DNA from: Ceratopteris richardii
Taxonomy: Eukaryota > Streptophyta > Polypodiopsida > Polypodiales > Pteridaceae
Length of the DNA stretch: 64,000 nucleotides
Assembly (NCBI GenBank): GCA_020310875.1
Contig: CM035420.1
Span: forward strand, 188,701,880-188,765,879
Direction: 5' to 3'
Shown here: piece after piece, positions 36,835 through 49,539 of the stretch
Numbering within the stretch: position 1 is the first letter of the stretch
How the letters are laid out: the number at the start of each line of letters is the position of its first letter
The notes under the pieces: model-generated
What the model was told of the DNA's origin: nothing
Database searches by the model: none
What the model saw: only the letters and a program-made list of their open reading frames with translations
Translations under genes and position numbers: made by a program

Positions 36835-38425
36835 TTATCACTCCAGTTATCCAAGGTTTCATAATTTTTTCTAGTTAGGAGGAAGGATTCACACCTTTAA
36901 TCAATATGTCCAACAATAAGCTCCACCAACTGTGCAAATTTGGATGTGATCACACCCAATACCTTTGATAACCAATACTAAGATGCAGTGGCTACTCAAA
37001 GAGTTGCTTTTTAAGGAAATTCATTGTATCTATGAAGAAAATGGATTCTTTTGGTGTTCTCACATGGTCACATGGGGAGATTTGAACATCTTACTCCACC
37101 CCAAATCCTTCATCAACGGCTTGCGCTGTTCAAGTATCAATATTTTAAAGACATTCTTCTTGTCTGATCCTTGTCATACATGTATGTGAACTTGTCGGGC
37201 CATCTTCATGCACGGCAGCATTCAAGAGCCTATGTTTGAGAGGCTTAGAACATATCTGTTTTTCAAATAAGTAATATCCATAGGATCCGATGGAGTGACT
37301 TCAATCTTGTTTACGGAAGTGCTTTGTACAAGTCATTATATGTTTTAGATTTTGAGTTTTCAAGATTATTATTTTTCTCTTGCTCCATTTTCATATCAAG
37401 TGACATTTTGACGTTTGGCTTTTATGAACTACAAGGGCAGGTAGGAACAAATTATAGACGTTACTTAGATATTTATGAAGGCAAAACATAGAGGAGAGCT
37501 TACTGGAAGCAGCAACACTTCAGGGGGGGCATTTTTTTTTTTGGTTACTAACAATCCTTTTTGTTAACCAACTCAGATTTCAGTGAGTTGCATAGAAAAG
37601 TATAAAGTTTTCTAGTGATTCGAATTTTTCACTTTGTTATCTTTGCAAATTAGAATAATGAATTGAGGAACAAAGATGATCTAAGAAAAGGGAATGCAAT
37701 GGATCAAGAATGTGCATTCTCAATGTCTGTTTCAACTTTATTTGCCCTTTCTTCATTTTTATGGCCGTATTGTAAACTTACAAAGTCAGTGCTATTATCT
37801 AAGTCATATAACTATGCTTTCAACAACTAAATTAACAAGCAAAATTGACAGTATTGAAAGATCAGATGCATAATCGGTAACCAACACACATGCAACATCT
37901 CACTTGCCTTTTTTTACTAAGTGTTGAGGATTAACATCATAAACTAGAGGATATGTCAGGATGGAGAGTGTGCAAAAGGCTCCTTCTGAGAGGTTCTATA
38001 TTCCCTCACATTTGCTTAGTCAAGAAAGGAGGAAAAGTGAAGGGAACAAAGAAAAAGGAGGATGAATCTCTTTAAGAAGTGAAGTGGTGTTCCCTAGTTA
38101 AACTTCTTGCTTTGTCGGGCAATGTAAACTTATGATTGCTCTCAAGGAAGGTAAATAGGTGATACGATTCCATCTACCCCAGGTTCTTGGAATACACAAT
38201 GAGTAAGACTACATAATATATAATATGTAGCACAAAATTGTTGAATTATACGAAGTTCATATACAAAATCTGTATCTAGAGAAGCTCCAAGAATGTGAGT
38301 TGCTCATAATTTTGACTACATTCACCTATCCTTTTGCCCATGAAGGAAGAAACTTCAATTTAGGAGTTTTATGAATAAAATCGTTTTAAATTTTAACTCT
38401 TTTACAATTTCACCATATAAAAAGA

Positions 38426-38963
38426 AAGGATTTTATAATAAGTCTATCTCAGTTGATCACAGTAATGGTCAGCCATCCTGCCCGTCAAATTTAGCTTTTT
38501 TGAGCGCCAAGATTGATTTAGGAAAAAAATAATCTCATGTAAGCTTTTTCACTGAAACCAACAAGTATATGTAGCACCATATCACCACAACACAATGATT
38601 GAATAAAGACGAAGTTTGCAATGATGGGAAGTGAAAGCTTTAGGGTCAAAAATTAGCCTAAAGGCAAATTTAAAGCAAATTAAGATTAAAAATATTGAAA
38701 AGATAGAAATAACGAGCATGATTACAAAGGAAATATAGTCGAAGAAGTGAGAAAGGATTTTATAATAAGGCTATCTTAGTTGATCACAGTAATGGTCAGC
38801 CAACTTGCCCGTCAAATTTAGCTTTTTTGAGTGCCAAGATTGGTTCGGGTCAGAAATTAGCCTAAAGGAAAACTTAATGCAAATTAAGATTAAAAAATAT
38901 TGAAAAGATAGCAATAATAAACATCATTACAAAGGAAATATAGTCAAAGAAGTGATTTAGGAT
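38426..38963. repeat. Direct repeat pair inside insertion H
   Basis: AAGGATTTTATAATAAG...CAGTAATGGTCAGCC...GCCAAGATTG occurs at about 38426-38520 and 38753-38847. AAATTAGCCTAAAGG...AAAGGAAATATAGTC occurs at about 38642-38750 and 38857-38963. It is an old tandem duplication with internal indels. Confidence 0.85.
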
Positions 38964-38994
38964 AGTGAATGATATCAAATACTCAAAAATTTCT

Positions 38995-39160
38995 ATATTT
39001 TTAAGGGAAGTTATTACAAAAATTCACCTAAATTTTTATATTTTAAATATAAGTTTTCAACAAAATTCGCTAGTTTTTTTATATTTCAAATGGAAATTAT
39101 TATCAAAATTCACCAAAATATTTATAGTTATAATATGAGATACTTAGAGAAATTCACCCA
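38995..39160. repeat. Degenerate about 43-bp repeats at right end of H
   Basis: Three to four AT-rich units, each containing AAAATTCACC or a close variant (AAAATTCGC, AAATTCACCC). The reverse complement GGGTGAAT also lies at H's left end (about 35012), as sub-terminal repeats of a DNA transposon might. Confidence 0.5.
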
Positions 39161-39215
39161 TATTCATATACTTTTGAGTAAGGGAGATGGTCTTATTTTT
39201 TACCTTGCTGGGCAG

Positions 39216-40872
39216 GCCATGAGCTCTCCTCTAGAATCTTCGATCTTGAACGATTAGGTGAAACTCGATTGAGAGCTGCAGCAGGAATTTATGTAGCCAA
39301 GAAGAGGCAAAAACAATATTTCGATGCACATGTGAAGGACAAGGGCTTGAAAGCAGGAGATCTAGTGCTAGTCTACACATTGAAGCAACATGCACAAAAA
39401 TTAGAGAAGAGAGGCTATGGAGCAATATTATCAATAGGATCGCCACAAGTGGAGCAGTACAACTAGCCACTCTAGAAGGTGACATCCTACCAAGTTACAT
39501 AAGCGGATGCAGAGTCAAGTTATATCAAGAACCCCTAACGGAAGAAATGCTAAATCAACTCAATACTGCAAAGAAACGCAAGGAAGAGGAAAAGCAAATT
39601 TGAGAAGAAGCACAGGTAGAAGCTTTAGAACGCATCCGACGAATGAAACTGAGAAGAAAAGGTAGAGAGCAGTCCATGCCTGACACTCATGAAGCTCTAG
39701 GTTATCACATGGCCATGTGCGAGACTTCAGGTGAAGAGTGCCCATAGGATAGTTGATCGACGACCTATTGTGACCCTAGAAGTAGGACAAGGAGAGACTG
39801 CAAGGACCATGAGAGCTTTAATTGACTCAGGTGCAGCCACTACTGCAGTTTGACTTTCCTACTGCCAAGAATTGCAATTGAAGGTAAAACTTATAGAGGC
39901 ATATCTGATAGGGTTGGGAGGTGTTGAAACCCCTTGCATGGGAGAGGTGGAACTTCCCCTCTACGTTCAAGAGGTCCTAATGGTAGTAAAAGTGCTAATA
40001 TGTGAAGACGAGGATCTTACTGAACTTCTTGTCTTGGTCCAAGACTGGATCTATGATCATGCAGTCAACCTCAACCTAAGAGGTGGACTTCTTTAGGCTT
40101 GGGTAGGCCAAAACCACCTCATGATTGAATTAGAAAATCAAGCACTAAGACCATTAGAAAAGGCACCAAATCCTGGTCTCTCTAGGAACCCACATGAAGA
40201 TAACGATGCTATTCTTGTCCAAAGTTCTATGGTGCAAAAGATTATCACTCTAGACGAAGGTAAAGAATTCAATGAGGAGTCCCCTTCTTTTCCAAAGAGG
40301 ATTCAAGGACAGCAAGCCAGGCAACACACTACACCGAGGAGGCCAATGATCAAGAAGCGTGAGCACCAACCTATGCACTATGAAGTACCTCGTGGCATGA
40401 AGCAGATCTGGATATGCAAGGATAGAAAACCCACGGCTCTAGAAACAGATTCTCAAAGAAGCCAACAAGCCACACCGTCAAGGATTACAATGAAGGAGTC
40501 CCTTAGCCAACACTCTAGACATACCCTTTCTATTTGGGTTCCTAAGCGGTCAATGAAGGCTATCCCCAATGCTTGAAAAATATGGGTGCCCAAGACCTGC
40601 TTGCAAGCTCAAATAGCTTCACCTCGGGTCACAAGAATGAATCAACACTCACAAGCACTCTTGGAAAACATCTCAGGGCAGACACCTACACCCCACACCA
40701 TTACACCTTCGGTCAAACCTAGGAATATCAAGAAATGGGTACCCAAAAGGTCCCAAATCCACAACAATCCAGACCATAGACCTTTACATGTCATCACCCC
40801 TAAAAGCTACGCTTCCACAATCAAAGTTTGGAGACTTAAACCACGCATCAAACCCCCTGACCCAATTTTGTA
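39216..40872 (+). pseudogene. Element D integrase C-terminus - second retropepsin - WVPK tail
   Basis: Starts at HELSSRIFDLERLGETRL. The integrase C-domain (KAGDLVLVYTLKQHA) is followed by a frameshift near 39420. The second protease-like domain retains LIDSGAATTAV (about 39819) and YLIGLGGVETPCMGEVEL, but LGQDW is LVQDW. In-frame stops occur near 39601, 39852, 40095 and 40575. Tail motifs KQIWICK, SIWVPKR, KIWVPKT and KKWVPKR are all recognisable. It ends KPPDPIL-TAA as in B. Confidence 0.9.
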
Positions 40873-41107
40873 AATTTGTCTACTGTGATGTAGGTGCATT
40901 TTGAGTACATTGCATATCCAAAGTATGCATCTAGGATGACATTAACCACTAACCAACATTCACACCCATCACAAACACTTCACCCCTAACCACTTGGAAT
41001 GTCATGTTAGTATTGTGGAGGGAACACCAGTACATCCTATTTCCTATGCAACACCAATGTGTCTCTCTTCTTCTAGCAGATTAGCATCATTAGCTACAAA
41101 CAGTCCC
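40873..41107 (+). promoter_or_regulatory. Element D spacer with conserved acceptor signature
   Basis: GTCTCTCTTCTTCTAGCAG (ending 41079) precedes the ORF2 ATG at 41108. The spacer aligns with the B spacer over most of its length. Confidence 0.6.
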
Positions 41108-44100
41108 ATGGCGGAAGTAGTAGGCACGAGCTCCCAGGGAGGCACTAGTTCTCAAGTCGATTGGGAGACCATGCTGGTGGAGGCCCCATTGACAGCTAGG
41201 CCTGAAGAGTATCTAAATGTGAGATGAATTCCCATCTTGGATCCACCAAGTGGCTTAACAGAAAGAGTAAAAGCACACTCCCATTGGTTCAATGAGATGC
41301 CAGGAGATTTGGAGGATGCAGACCACATCTGGGAGTCAAAGTTGGAATTTGGAGGAGTGTGGTGGACATTTCAGATCTTCTCAAGAGAGTTTGAATCACT
41401 ACAAAACGTAGAACCTCTTCAAGATATTTGGCAGAAAGCAGGTTTGAAGGACTACTTTGGCGCATCCCTGCCTAAGCCAGATTTCCTCAGATGTTACTAC
41501 TTGATTGCAACTCTTAAAGCTACAGGAAATTGTGATCAGTCAAGCACATTCCTGATGCCCTCTCTATCAAACCATGATTAAATGAAAAAGTTCGAGCTGA
41601 ACATAACCTTAATTAAGGAGGTTCTCCAAATGTACAACACCCATGTGCCCTCTGATCACGACCCTTTGATACCGGAATCTATGAAGAACAGTAAGCTCAA
41701 GAAGTTGAAAGAGATGTGTGCCCTCACTCCAAACATTGCCATACCCTTGCGCATGTGCCTTCAGCACTTCGCATTTCCTGCTCAAGTCCGATTCACACAG
41801 CCTCACAAGAAGATTTGGTATGGGCTATACCTAGCAGAGACAGGGAGTCTACCTATTAAAATGCCAGTGTGGATCCTCGATCAATTATATGAAGCAGGCA
41901 AAAGAGGAGGAAGGAAGCCTTCTTTGAATGGTTGTTGTGCCATCACTAGAATCATCTACAAATGCCTAGCTTATGATGTGCCAATCGCACGGGCACTTAC
42001 TTACTCATAGCTGCAGTTCTTCCAAGGACAAAAACCAAGGGTTCAACCAGCTAAACGGATGCGTGGATCTCTTTTTGATGTCCCAATTCCTCACAAGTCC
42101 ACCATGGAAACCTCCCTTAGAGAAGAGGAACAGGTGGCGCCTTTCATTATCTGTCTCCAACGATCGCAGTTAGAGCGCATTACACAGCCCCTCCGTTACC
42201 CACGGATGTTGAGTTTGCCTCCATGAATGAATTGGCAGAAGATACCTCCTTTGACTTTGAGACCTTCTTGCAAACAATGCAACTATCCAATGGTGAATTC
42301 TTTTCAAAAAATGAAGGTCCCGGATCATCATCCCATAGAGGACGCCCACATCACGAAGAACGAAGAGTACATTGGGAGGATAAAGCACAACACACTCACG
42401 TTGAAGATACACATGAACAAGAGGAGGCACCGGGGCATGAATGAGAGGAGAGTGAAGAGGAAGCCCCTGCATACACTGCTCAACTTCGGCGGCTATACGA
42501 AACTATCAAACAAGTACAAAAAAGGCATAAGTTGTCAGAAGAGGCAAACAGAGCAATGGTCAATCAGATGCCACAAGCAAAAAATGTGGACCCTCACTTC
42601 ATCGAATCTTTGAATCTTCTGGCAGACACATGCAAAATTGTATAAGCTATGCGGACTATGATACATCGCACTCCCCCTCAATACGACCAATGAAGTCTGG
42701 ATACGCGACCGCGAAGGGGTAAGATGATTCATATTGAAGTTTCCTCCTCACTCCCTACCACAGCTCAAGAAGACATTCACATGACCAGTCCCACTGACAC
42801 TAGTGCCCCAGATGAAAGCACACAAACACTAGCTCCACCATCATCGCTCATCCATCCCAGTGAAACCCTCAACACGAACATTCCCAAACAACCAGTCTCC
42901 ACAATTCATGAACCTACATCACACATCACCCTTTCTCCCGCCCTATCTTTTCCTACATCCACCATTTCTAGCCAATTTTCCGAACCTCAAATAGGTCATC
43001 CCGCCACTGCTCAAACCGTAATAGGTCACCCTTCTTATCTACCAGCTCTGGGACACCCACATGTCTCTACCCAATCATCGACACCACCATTTCCCCTCAT
43101 TACAACATCCCCTCTTTCCCACCCCCAACCCACAATGCCCCCCTTAACCTCATCCGCACCGACACAAACCACCCTGCCTCAATTTTGGGCAAACCTTGTA
43201 AATATGATGTGACAACTAGATGATTATAATAGGAATCCCCTTTCCCAACCCACCTCTCCCACGTTCACGGCCACCATTGACACAACACCCACCATTCCAG
43301 TATTCACGATTCACACTTCACACACAATCACGTCCGACCCCATGGACATTTCACCCTCCACAGAACCACCCACCACCAGTTTTATCTCTACATCACCACT
43401 TTTTACTTCACTCACATCACCACTTACACCCACTGTAAGCACAACATCCACCTTTCCCTTTCCCATTTCCCGACCCCTTGCATCTTCCACCTCTACCTCT
43501 ACATCCTCTTCATTTAGTCATGCATTAGACACCATGTTCGAAGCGGCCATGGAGCTGAAGCAGGAATATCAGTTATTGGAAGAAAACAACAAAGAATTGT
43601 GCAATCTGTCTGCCCACCTCCAAGCACGTGTCGATGCGTTGGAGTTGAGTAATACTGCATTACAACAAGAATTTACCGCCCTCCAGCAATCTTATGTGGA
43701 GATTGAAGCCAAATATACAGAGGCAGGTAAAGTGACTGAAGGGAAACTTAGAGATCAACTAGCCCACAACGCTAGATTACAAAGAAACATGGCATTACGT
43801 CGATGACACCTAGCAGCGGCCTAAGAAGAGAATAGAAGATTACAACAGCAAAATCAAGATAATCTCGAAGTAGCCATCAAAAACACTCCAGGGGCACTCA
43901 TGGATCCTGCTAGCTTCCAGGCTATCCCCTCAAAAAATATCCAGCAGATATTGGAAAGTTATGCAAACCTCTTAGAAGCACATGACCAGCTTGCCGACCA
44001 AGTCAAGGAACTATAAAGACAACCAGTGCCCACACCTCATATGACAGAACCGAGAGATGTGGTCAATGCCGCTACTTCACCACAGCCACAATCCTCAACC

Positions 44101-45365
44101 AATACCGAGGTACTTGAGCTAAGGCAAGAAGTCACAGAGTTAAAAATGAAATTATTGCAATATGAACGGCCACCATCTCCACCAGATCAACTGTCAGAGG
44201 AAGAGGCCGTTACCATTCCAGTTGAAGAAACATTTGAAGACAATTACGAACCTCAACCTCTTCCAGGAGGCAGAGTCACTGATGAAGTACAAGACACCTA
44301 CGAGGAACCCCCTCCTGCATAGATGAAACAAGTAGAAGAGATGGGCCCAACTCATGAAGAGTGCATATCCACTCAGATGCTGGCCATGAAAACTATTGAG
44401 GAGGCAATACTTCAATCAAAATATTTCAGGCACTTGGCTCCTAGGCAATTGATAACCAGTTTGGAGTTACAGTACAAGCCCTACGTTGTATTGTTGGCCA
44501 ACTACAATGCTAAAATCAAATGCAAAACCAATAAGTACCCTTCCTTTGCCACACAATTCCAAACAGAGGACATCCCGGAAGAAGCCAAGCAAGGGGAAAT
44601 CTTCCAACCTATCCAGCGGCAAAAGTTATTGGAGACTTATCCAGAGATGCACCGAACATGGGACCATGCCCCCATGCACTTAAAGTATAATCCTTGCTTT
44701 GGACCGGTGCAACGAAGACGAATGGAAAGCCTTTGCCGTCAAAGTTCATAATAATGCTAATTGCAAACAATGGCTCAACTACCCATCCATTGCACCACCA
44801 ACAGGCACACCAACCGTAGTCTACATGATGGCTACTATCAGACACTGGATGCCACAACTACAACCCATGACAGATGTGGTTGCTCAAATGATGCTAAAGA
44901 TCCTGGACATGATGCAAATAGTACTGAAGACCTTCCGCAATGTACGTAACATCCAGCCTCCGATCCTGGGCTTTATAAATGGTAATTACGACTTACTCTA
45001 CGATATGAGCACAACCCCTAGTATTCGGGTTGCTTATGCTTGGCATGCAAGGATCAGATATCTCCCTGCCTGCTATTAACAAACATTTGATGATATGTTT
45101 ACCACTGGGTTCTGGGAATCTCACTCTGAAGTGTTCGCGCCATGACCAACCCATCTTCTACAACTATTTGTATGCAAACAGACTATGCATTCGGAGCTAT
45201 ATACAACACCACAACCTAACATTCCGGGCACGGTTAATTGGGATGCTCTTCAAAGAGATCTAGTCAGGGGACTAAGGATCAGAGAATAGGAGCTAGCTAT
45301 AGACATAGTCCAACACTACATTGATCACCCCGTAGAGCAAAGGTCTATCAGAGAGGACATACGCT
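41108..45365 (+). pseudogene. Element D ORF2 (decayed)
   Basis: Collinear with B ORF2 from MAEVVGTSSQ to VEQRSIRED. Stops occur at 41225, 41579, 42008, 42442, 43210, 43804, 44014, 44320 and others, with frameshifts in the acidic linker (about 42.2-42.6 kb) and C-domain (about 44.7 and 45.1 kb). All domains are still visible: HSHWFNEMPGDL, QHFAFPAQ, Pro/Ser/Thr-rich 42750-43480, coiled coil 43530-43860, HLKYNPCFGPVQRRR and YDMSTTPSIRVAYAWH. The TAG that ends B's ORF2 is TGG here. Confidence 0.92.
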
Positions 45366-45379
45366 GGGGAGGGGGAGAG
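45365..45379 (+). other. Polypurine tract of element D
   Basis: TGGGGAGGGGGAGAG directly before the LTR start TGTTGGCATC. Confidence 0.85.
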
Positions 45380-45856
45380 TGTTGGCATCATACGGGAAGA
45401 AGCAAGTATGGGCATACATGCAGATCTAGCACTGAGGCAATCAACCCATCAATTTTTTTCAAATCCTTACATTATTTTAAAAGTGATTCTCATCACTCAC
45501 CTTTTCGTAGCTCCATTTTGTGCAAGCCTAGGAGTCCTCGAGCTTGAGGAGCTTTAGTAGTATTTGCCTACCAAGTTTCATAATTTTCAGAGCTCGTTTG
45601 AGCCTCCAAAATAGCTTAGGGACCTAATTTTTAACTAGGCCGGACACTACGTTTGAACAGGACCAAAGCTAGTCAAAAACTATAAATAGAGCTAGAGAGC
45701 TCATTTTTGAGGCTAGCTTGTTGTAGAATTGAACTTGTATGAGAACTCTTTTGCAATGGAAGTTATTCCATTGTGTCTCTCTTTGTTCTTGCCTTTTGTG
45801 TGCGTGTGTGTATGTATGTGCATGTTTGTGTGCTTCTCACTCACACACTTGTGCAA
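45380..45856 (+). repeat. Element D 3' LTR, truncated
   Basis: Collinear with the B and E LTRs from TGTTGG through the inverted-repeat block (CTAGGAGTCCTCGAGCTTGAGGAG), TATAAATAG (45681-45689) and the TG-rich U5 to CACTTGTGC. Similarity then stops abruptly at about 45856; the last about 110 bp of the LTR are missing. Confidence 0.9.
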
Positions 45857-46090
45857 CCATGAGGGATACCAATTTGGTGTGCACAATTTCATAGGTAAAA
45901 CTTGCCTCTAAGAGTTTATCAGTTAGCTCTTTTGTTTTTGCTGAATAAACTTCATTATAAGTGTGCGCACTTTGTTTAGAGGCTTTTGCATTAGGTGTTG
46001 AGAATAAGAGTGCAAGCTTATGTGCATATGGCTTGGATAAATATCAAAATATGAGTCAAGGGCTGTAGTAAAAAACCAGAGGCACCAACT
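45857..46090 (-). pseudogene. Gypsy RT fragment of another element
   Basis: In minus sense this encodes NAKASKQSAHTYNEVYSAKT and LLEASFTYEIVHTKLVS, matching the RT N-terminus of the A/B/E family (SKQKPYTYNDNYAAKIK; EAGFIYEIEHTEWVS) but clearly diverged. It abuts D's truncated LTR in the opposite orientation, marking a rearrangement or the edge of another insertion. Confidence 0.75.
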
Positions 46091-46774
46091 TATCCATATG
46101 GAGTGTATTGGAGCACAAAAGAAACACAAAGGACAAGAAGTAGAAGGCCATAAGAAGAGAGAAGATGCAAGGGTAGATGAAGAGACACACATAACCATGC
46201 AATTTTTTCCCTATTCAGAAGTTTTTGGGTGTGGTTTTTTGTGGACATGTCAAGGAGATAGTATAAAAGCAGATCTTGATCATCTCCACAAGAAATCATA
46301 TCATAATTTCCCCAAATAGTGTGCTACAAGTTACATAGACATTCTAGAAGTATATCCTTTTATACACACGCATCTTGTAAAATCTATTTCTCTCTATGTA
46401 TATCTCCATTTAATGCATATGAGATCCTCTTGGAAATCATACTTCTTTTTATTTCTTTGGTTTGATTTTGTCTACTAAATTCTTCTCAATAGTAAATAGC
46501 AACCATTCTTTTGAACCTCTATTTTACTTAACTGGATTTGACAAGTAGTTTGTCTTTAGGTATTTAGTTTCCTGATCATTTGAACTCAATTGGAGTGATT
46601 TATGGTTTTCTAGAAAGCTAATAGTGTTAAATTTTATTAGAGAAAGTCTCAAAGTCACCAGATATCTAAATTTTGACCAAACCATGTGCTAGAAAGAACA
46701 TGTCTGACATGAAAATTTTTGGAAGATCTTTGCTAACTTTCATTGTGCATATTGGAGTCAAATTTCTCCATATT
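46091..46774. other. Unassigned stretch before copia element F
   Basis: AT-rich, with no credible gene. It may include a degraded 5' LTR of F, because a PBS-like sequence follows at 46775, but I could not match it to the sequence after F's polypurine tract. Confidence 0.4.
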
Positions 46775-46925
46775 TGGTATCCGAACTAAAGGAGTTCTAC
46801 TATAAGACCAGTATTTCTTTAGAGGAGGAAGAGCACACCAAAAGAAGGTTTGATAAATCAAGGGGGAGCTTTGAAAACAAGTGCTACAAACAAAGAGGTA
46901 ACTCTACAAACCCTCATCTTTTGAG

Positions 46926-47632
46926 ATGATAGCTTTAGGTCAAAAGGTAGAACAACAAGACAAGGATAACTATCAATCTTGGAAGTTCAACATAATTAAC
47001 TACCTCATGGTCAAAGGCCTTTGGGGAATATTTAATGGAGAAGAGCCACAACCACAAGTAGATCTCCAAGATCCAAGCACCAATGATCAAGAAAAGAGGC
47101 AATTGAAGGAATGGGAGGAAAGGAACAAAAAAGTGATGTTCCTCATATCACAAGCCATATCCAACAGAATAATAGGACATAATAAAAAGTTAGAAAAATC
47201 AAAGGAGGTATGGGAGGCTTTGGATAAGGTCTATGCCACCTCTACAAGGTCAAGGAAGATGCAACTCAAGAATGAGTTGAACATACTCAAGAAGGCCTCA
47301 AGTCAAAGCATCACCGATTACACTCTCAAGATCAAGGATTTTAGGGATCAATTGGCATCACTAGGATCCACCATTGAAGAAGAGAAATTGTGAAAATAGC
47401 TCTCAATGGACTGAGAGTTGAAGAAAAGTGGGGTCCCTCATTACTACCATCCTTTATAGAGAGGATCATTCCACACTTTGTGGGGGAGGAAGCTCAATAT
47501 GGAGATAGCTCAAATTCAAAGGACAACCATAATAAAATTTTGTATGCGAATAGAGGCAAAGGAAGAGGAGGTAGAGTAATGAGGGATAACAACCAAGGCA
47601 GTCATCAAGCCAAGGAAGAACAAATAGAATGA
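46926..47632 (+). pseudogene. Element F copia gag
   Basis: MIALGQKVEQQDKDNYQSWK begins a typical UBN2/copia gag (VWEALDKVYATSTRSRKMQL, ITDYTLKIKDFRDQLASLG). It crosses a stop or frameshift near 47390 and continues (LNGLRVEEKWG). A Gly/Arg-rich stretch follows, but no intact CCHC knuckle is seen. Confidence 0.85.
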
Positions 47633-47771
47633 TCAAGTGAAGGCAACACTCAAAAAGCAGGAAGAGTTAGAGGCAAAGGAAGAGATAGAGAAGGAAACAA
47701 CAATCACAAAGGTATGATTTTCTATAACTATGGAAAACCTAATCCCATAGCCTCTAAGTGTAGGTATAGGA

Positions 47772-49160
47772 GTGATAAATATAATCAAAGGAAGAAAAAA
47801 AAACCATGAAATTACATCGACAACAAATGGAAGGAATGACCAAATGCTACCTATGAGACATGGCTACACCAAAGGAGAGGAGATTGGCACACATTGGTAT
47901 ATAGATTTAGGGTGCAACAATCACATGTCTTTTCAAGAGCATGCATTCACCAAATTAAAAGTTCCAAAGGTAGAGGATTTGTTGAAACAAGTGACAACAT
48001 CAAGCATCTCATTGCACATATGGTAAATGTTAAATTGGGAAGTGAAAATGCAGCCAATGTACTATCGAAGGTATTGCATGTTCCTTCAATGATTGAAAAA
48101 ATGATCTCGTTGGGTCTAATGGTAGAGGAGGGATTGAAAGTCACCTTCAATGAAAAAGGATGCTTCACTAGAAATACCAATGAAGGCAACGAGCTTGTAG
48201 CTCAAGGAAGAAGAGAAGGAAGGTTGTTCACGTTGGACATTTTACCTCAAACATGCAAGGTAATTTATGTTATGTATGGAAATAAGAAGATTGGTGAGCT
48301 TAATCTTTTGCATAAAAAGATAGGGCATATCAACGTGCACAAGTTGAAGAATATGGGAAAGTTTGAAGTGGTAAGAGGCTTACAAAGATTTTAAGCAAAT
48401 GATCCACATGAGTTTTGTGAGGCTTACCAACTTGGAATACAAATTAGGCAGCCATTCAAAAGAAGGCATAAAGAGCCCCAAATGTCTTGGATTTGATACA
48501 TACTAATGTATGGGGACCCTTCAAGGAAGTCTCTATAGGTGGATTGAGGTATTTTTTAACTTTTACTAATGATCATTCAAGAAACATTTGGATCTAATGG
48601 ATAAAAGAAACATCAAATGTGTTCAACATGTTCTAAAATTTTATATCGAAATTTGAGAAGGAACTAGTGAGAAGCATTAAAGAAATAAGGTATGATGCTG
48701 GGGGAGAGTCTTCTAAAAGATATTCTCTAAGTACTTCATGAATAATGGCATCAAAAGAAAATTTTCATGCAAGTATAGACCACAACAAAATGGGTTAGCT
48801 GAAAGAAAGAATAGGAAAATTATAAAGGTAGCTAGGTATGTGATAAATGAAATGATTATGCCATTACCTTATTGGAATGAGGCTATAAATACATCCATAT
48901 ATCCTACAAATAGGTTTCAACAAGTGAATTACATGAAGTGAACCTTGATGAAGTCTATTTTGGTAAGAAACCTGACCTATAACATCTCAAGGTGATCAAG
49001 TGCATATGCTATGTCCACATACCACAAGAGGTAAGAGGTAAGATGGATCCTAGATCAAAAAAATGCATCTTTAATGGCTATTCTTTGGCGAAAAAGGTTA
49101 TAAATGCTATAATCCCGATACCAAGAAACTACGAGTCTCTAGGGATATGATCTTTGATGA
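47772..49160 (+). pseudogene. Element F protease, pre-integrase and integrase region
   Basis: WYIDLGCNNHMS (about 47896) is the copia protease active-site region with the usual DSG(C/A) as DLGC. LLHKKIGHINVHKLKNM is the GAG-pre-integrase motif. Integrase remnants include YRPQQNGLAERKNRKI (about 48775), carrying the catalytic Glu context. Frames change several times. Confidence 0.8.
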
Positions 49161-49539
49161 ATTAAGACCATGGTACGGAGATAAAAGTAAAGAAAAATGC
49201 TTGAACATGATGTAGATGACTACACAATTCATCCAAATGTTCATGTGTAGCAAGAATCCACTTATATTTATGGTATAGAGTCTTCAACATCTTCATCAAT
49301 TGTCAAAGGATGCAAGGAAAGATCTAGAAGTCATTCTTTGTCCCCTATCTCAAGGCAAAGCAGGGGATTCAAGGTGAAGAAGGACCTAATGACAACCCAC
49401 CTAATGAAGGTGAAGATGATTATGAAGAGGTGGTTACAACCCAAGTAAAGATATCAAGGATGAGGAAACAATTCTCAAAAGGAAATGAAAGAAGATATTT
49501 TCATGACCAAACATTTTGCTTATATTATGGAGGTTGTTC

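Larger units (their letters stand above)
34997..39207. mobile_element. Insertion H: 4.2 kb non-coding element in D integrase
   Basis: D's codons for WTGHELSS are split. Flanks are CTGGACAG (34989-34996) and CTGGGCAG (39208-39215), an imperfect 8-bp duplication. No transposase, gag or pol is visible. Both ends carry GGTGAAT motifs in inverted orientation, and the right end has degenerate repeats of about 43 bp. This fits a non-autonomous DNA transposon (hAT-like by TSD length), but I see no clean terminal inverted repeat, so the class is uncertain. An open stretch near 36530-36720 (plus) could be a captured fragment, but I do not recognise it. Confidence 0.6.
39208..45856 (+). mobile_element. 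Element D, 3' part (island 3) with truncated 3' LTR
   Basis: Carries the end of integrase, second retropepsin, tail, spacer, ORF2 and LTR in the same order as A and B. With 13045-13700 and 34283-34996 it forms the host for A, C and H. The 5' half lies left of A, outside the window. Many stops and frameshifts make it the oldest of the four copies, as its nested position requires. Confidence 0.92.
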
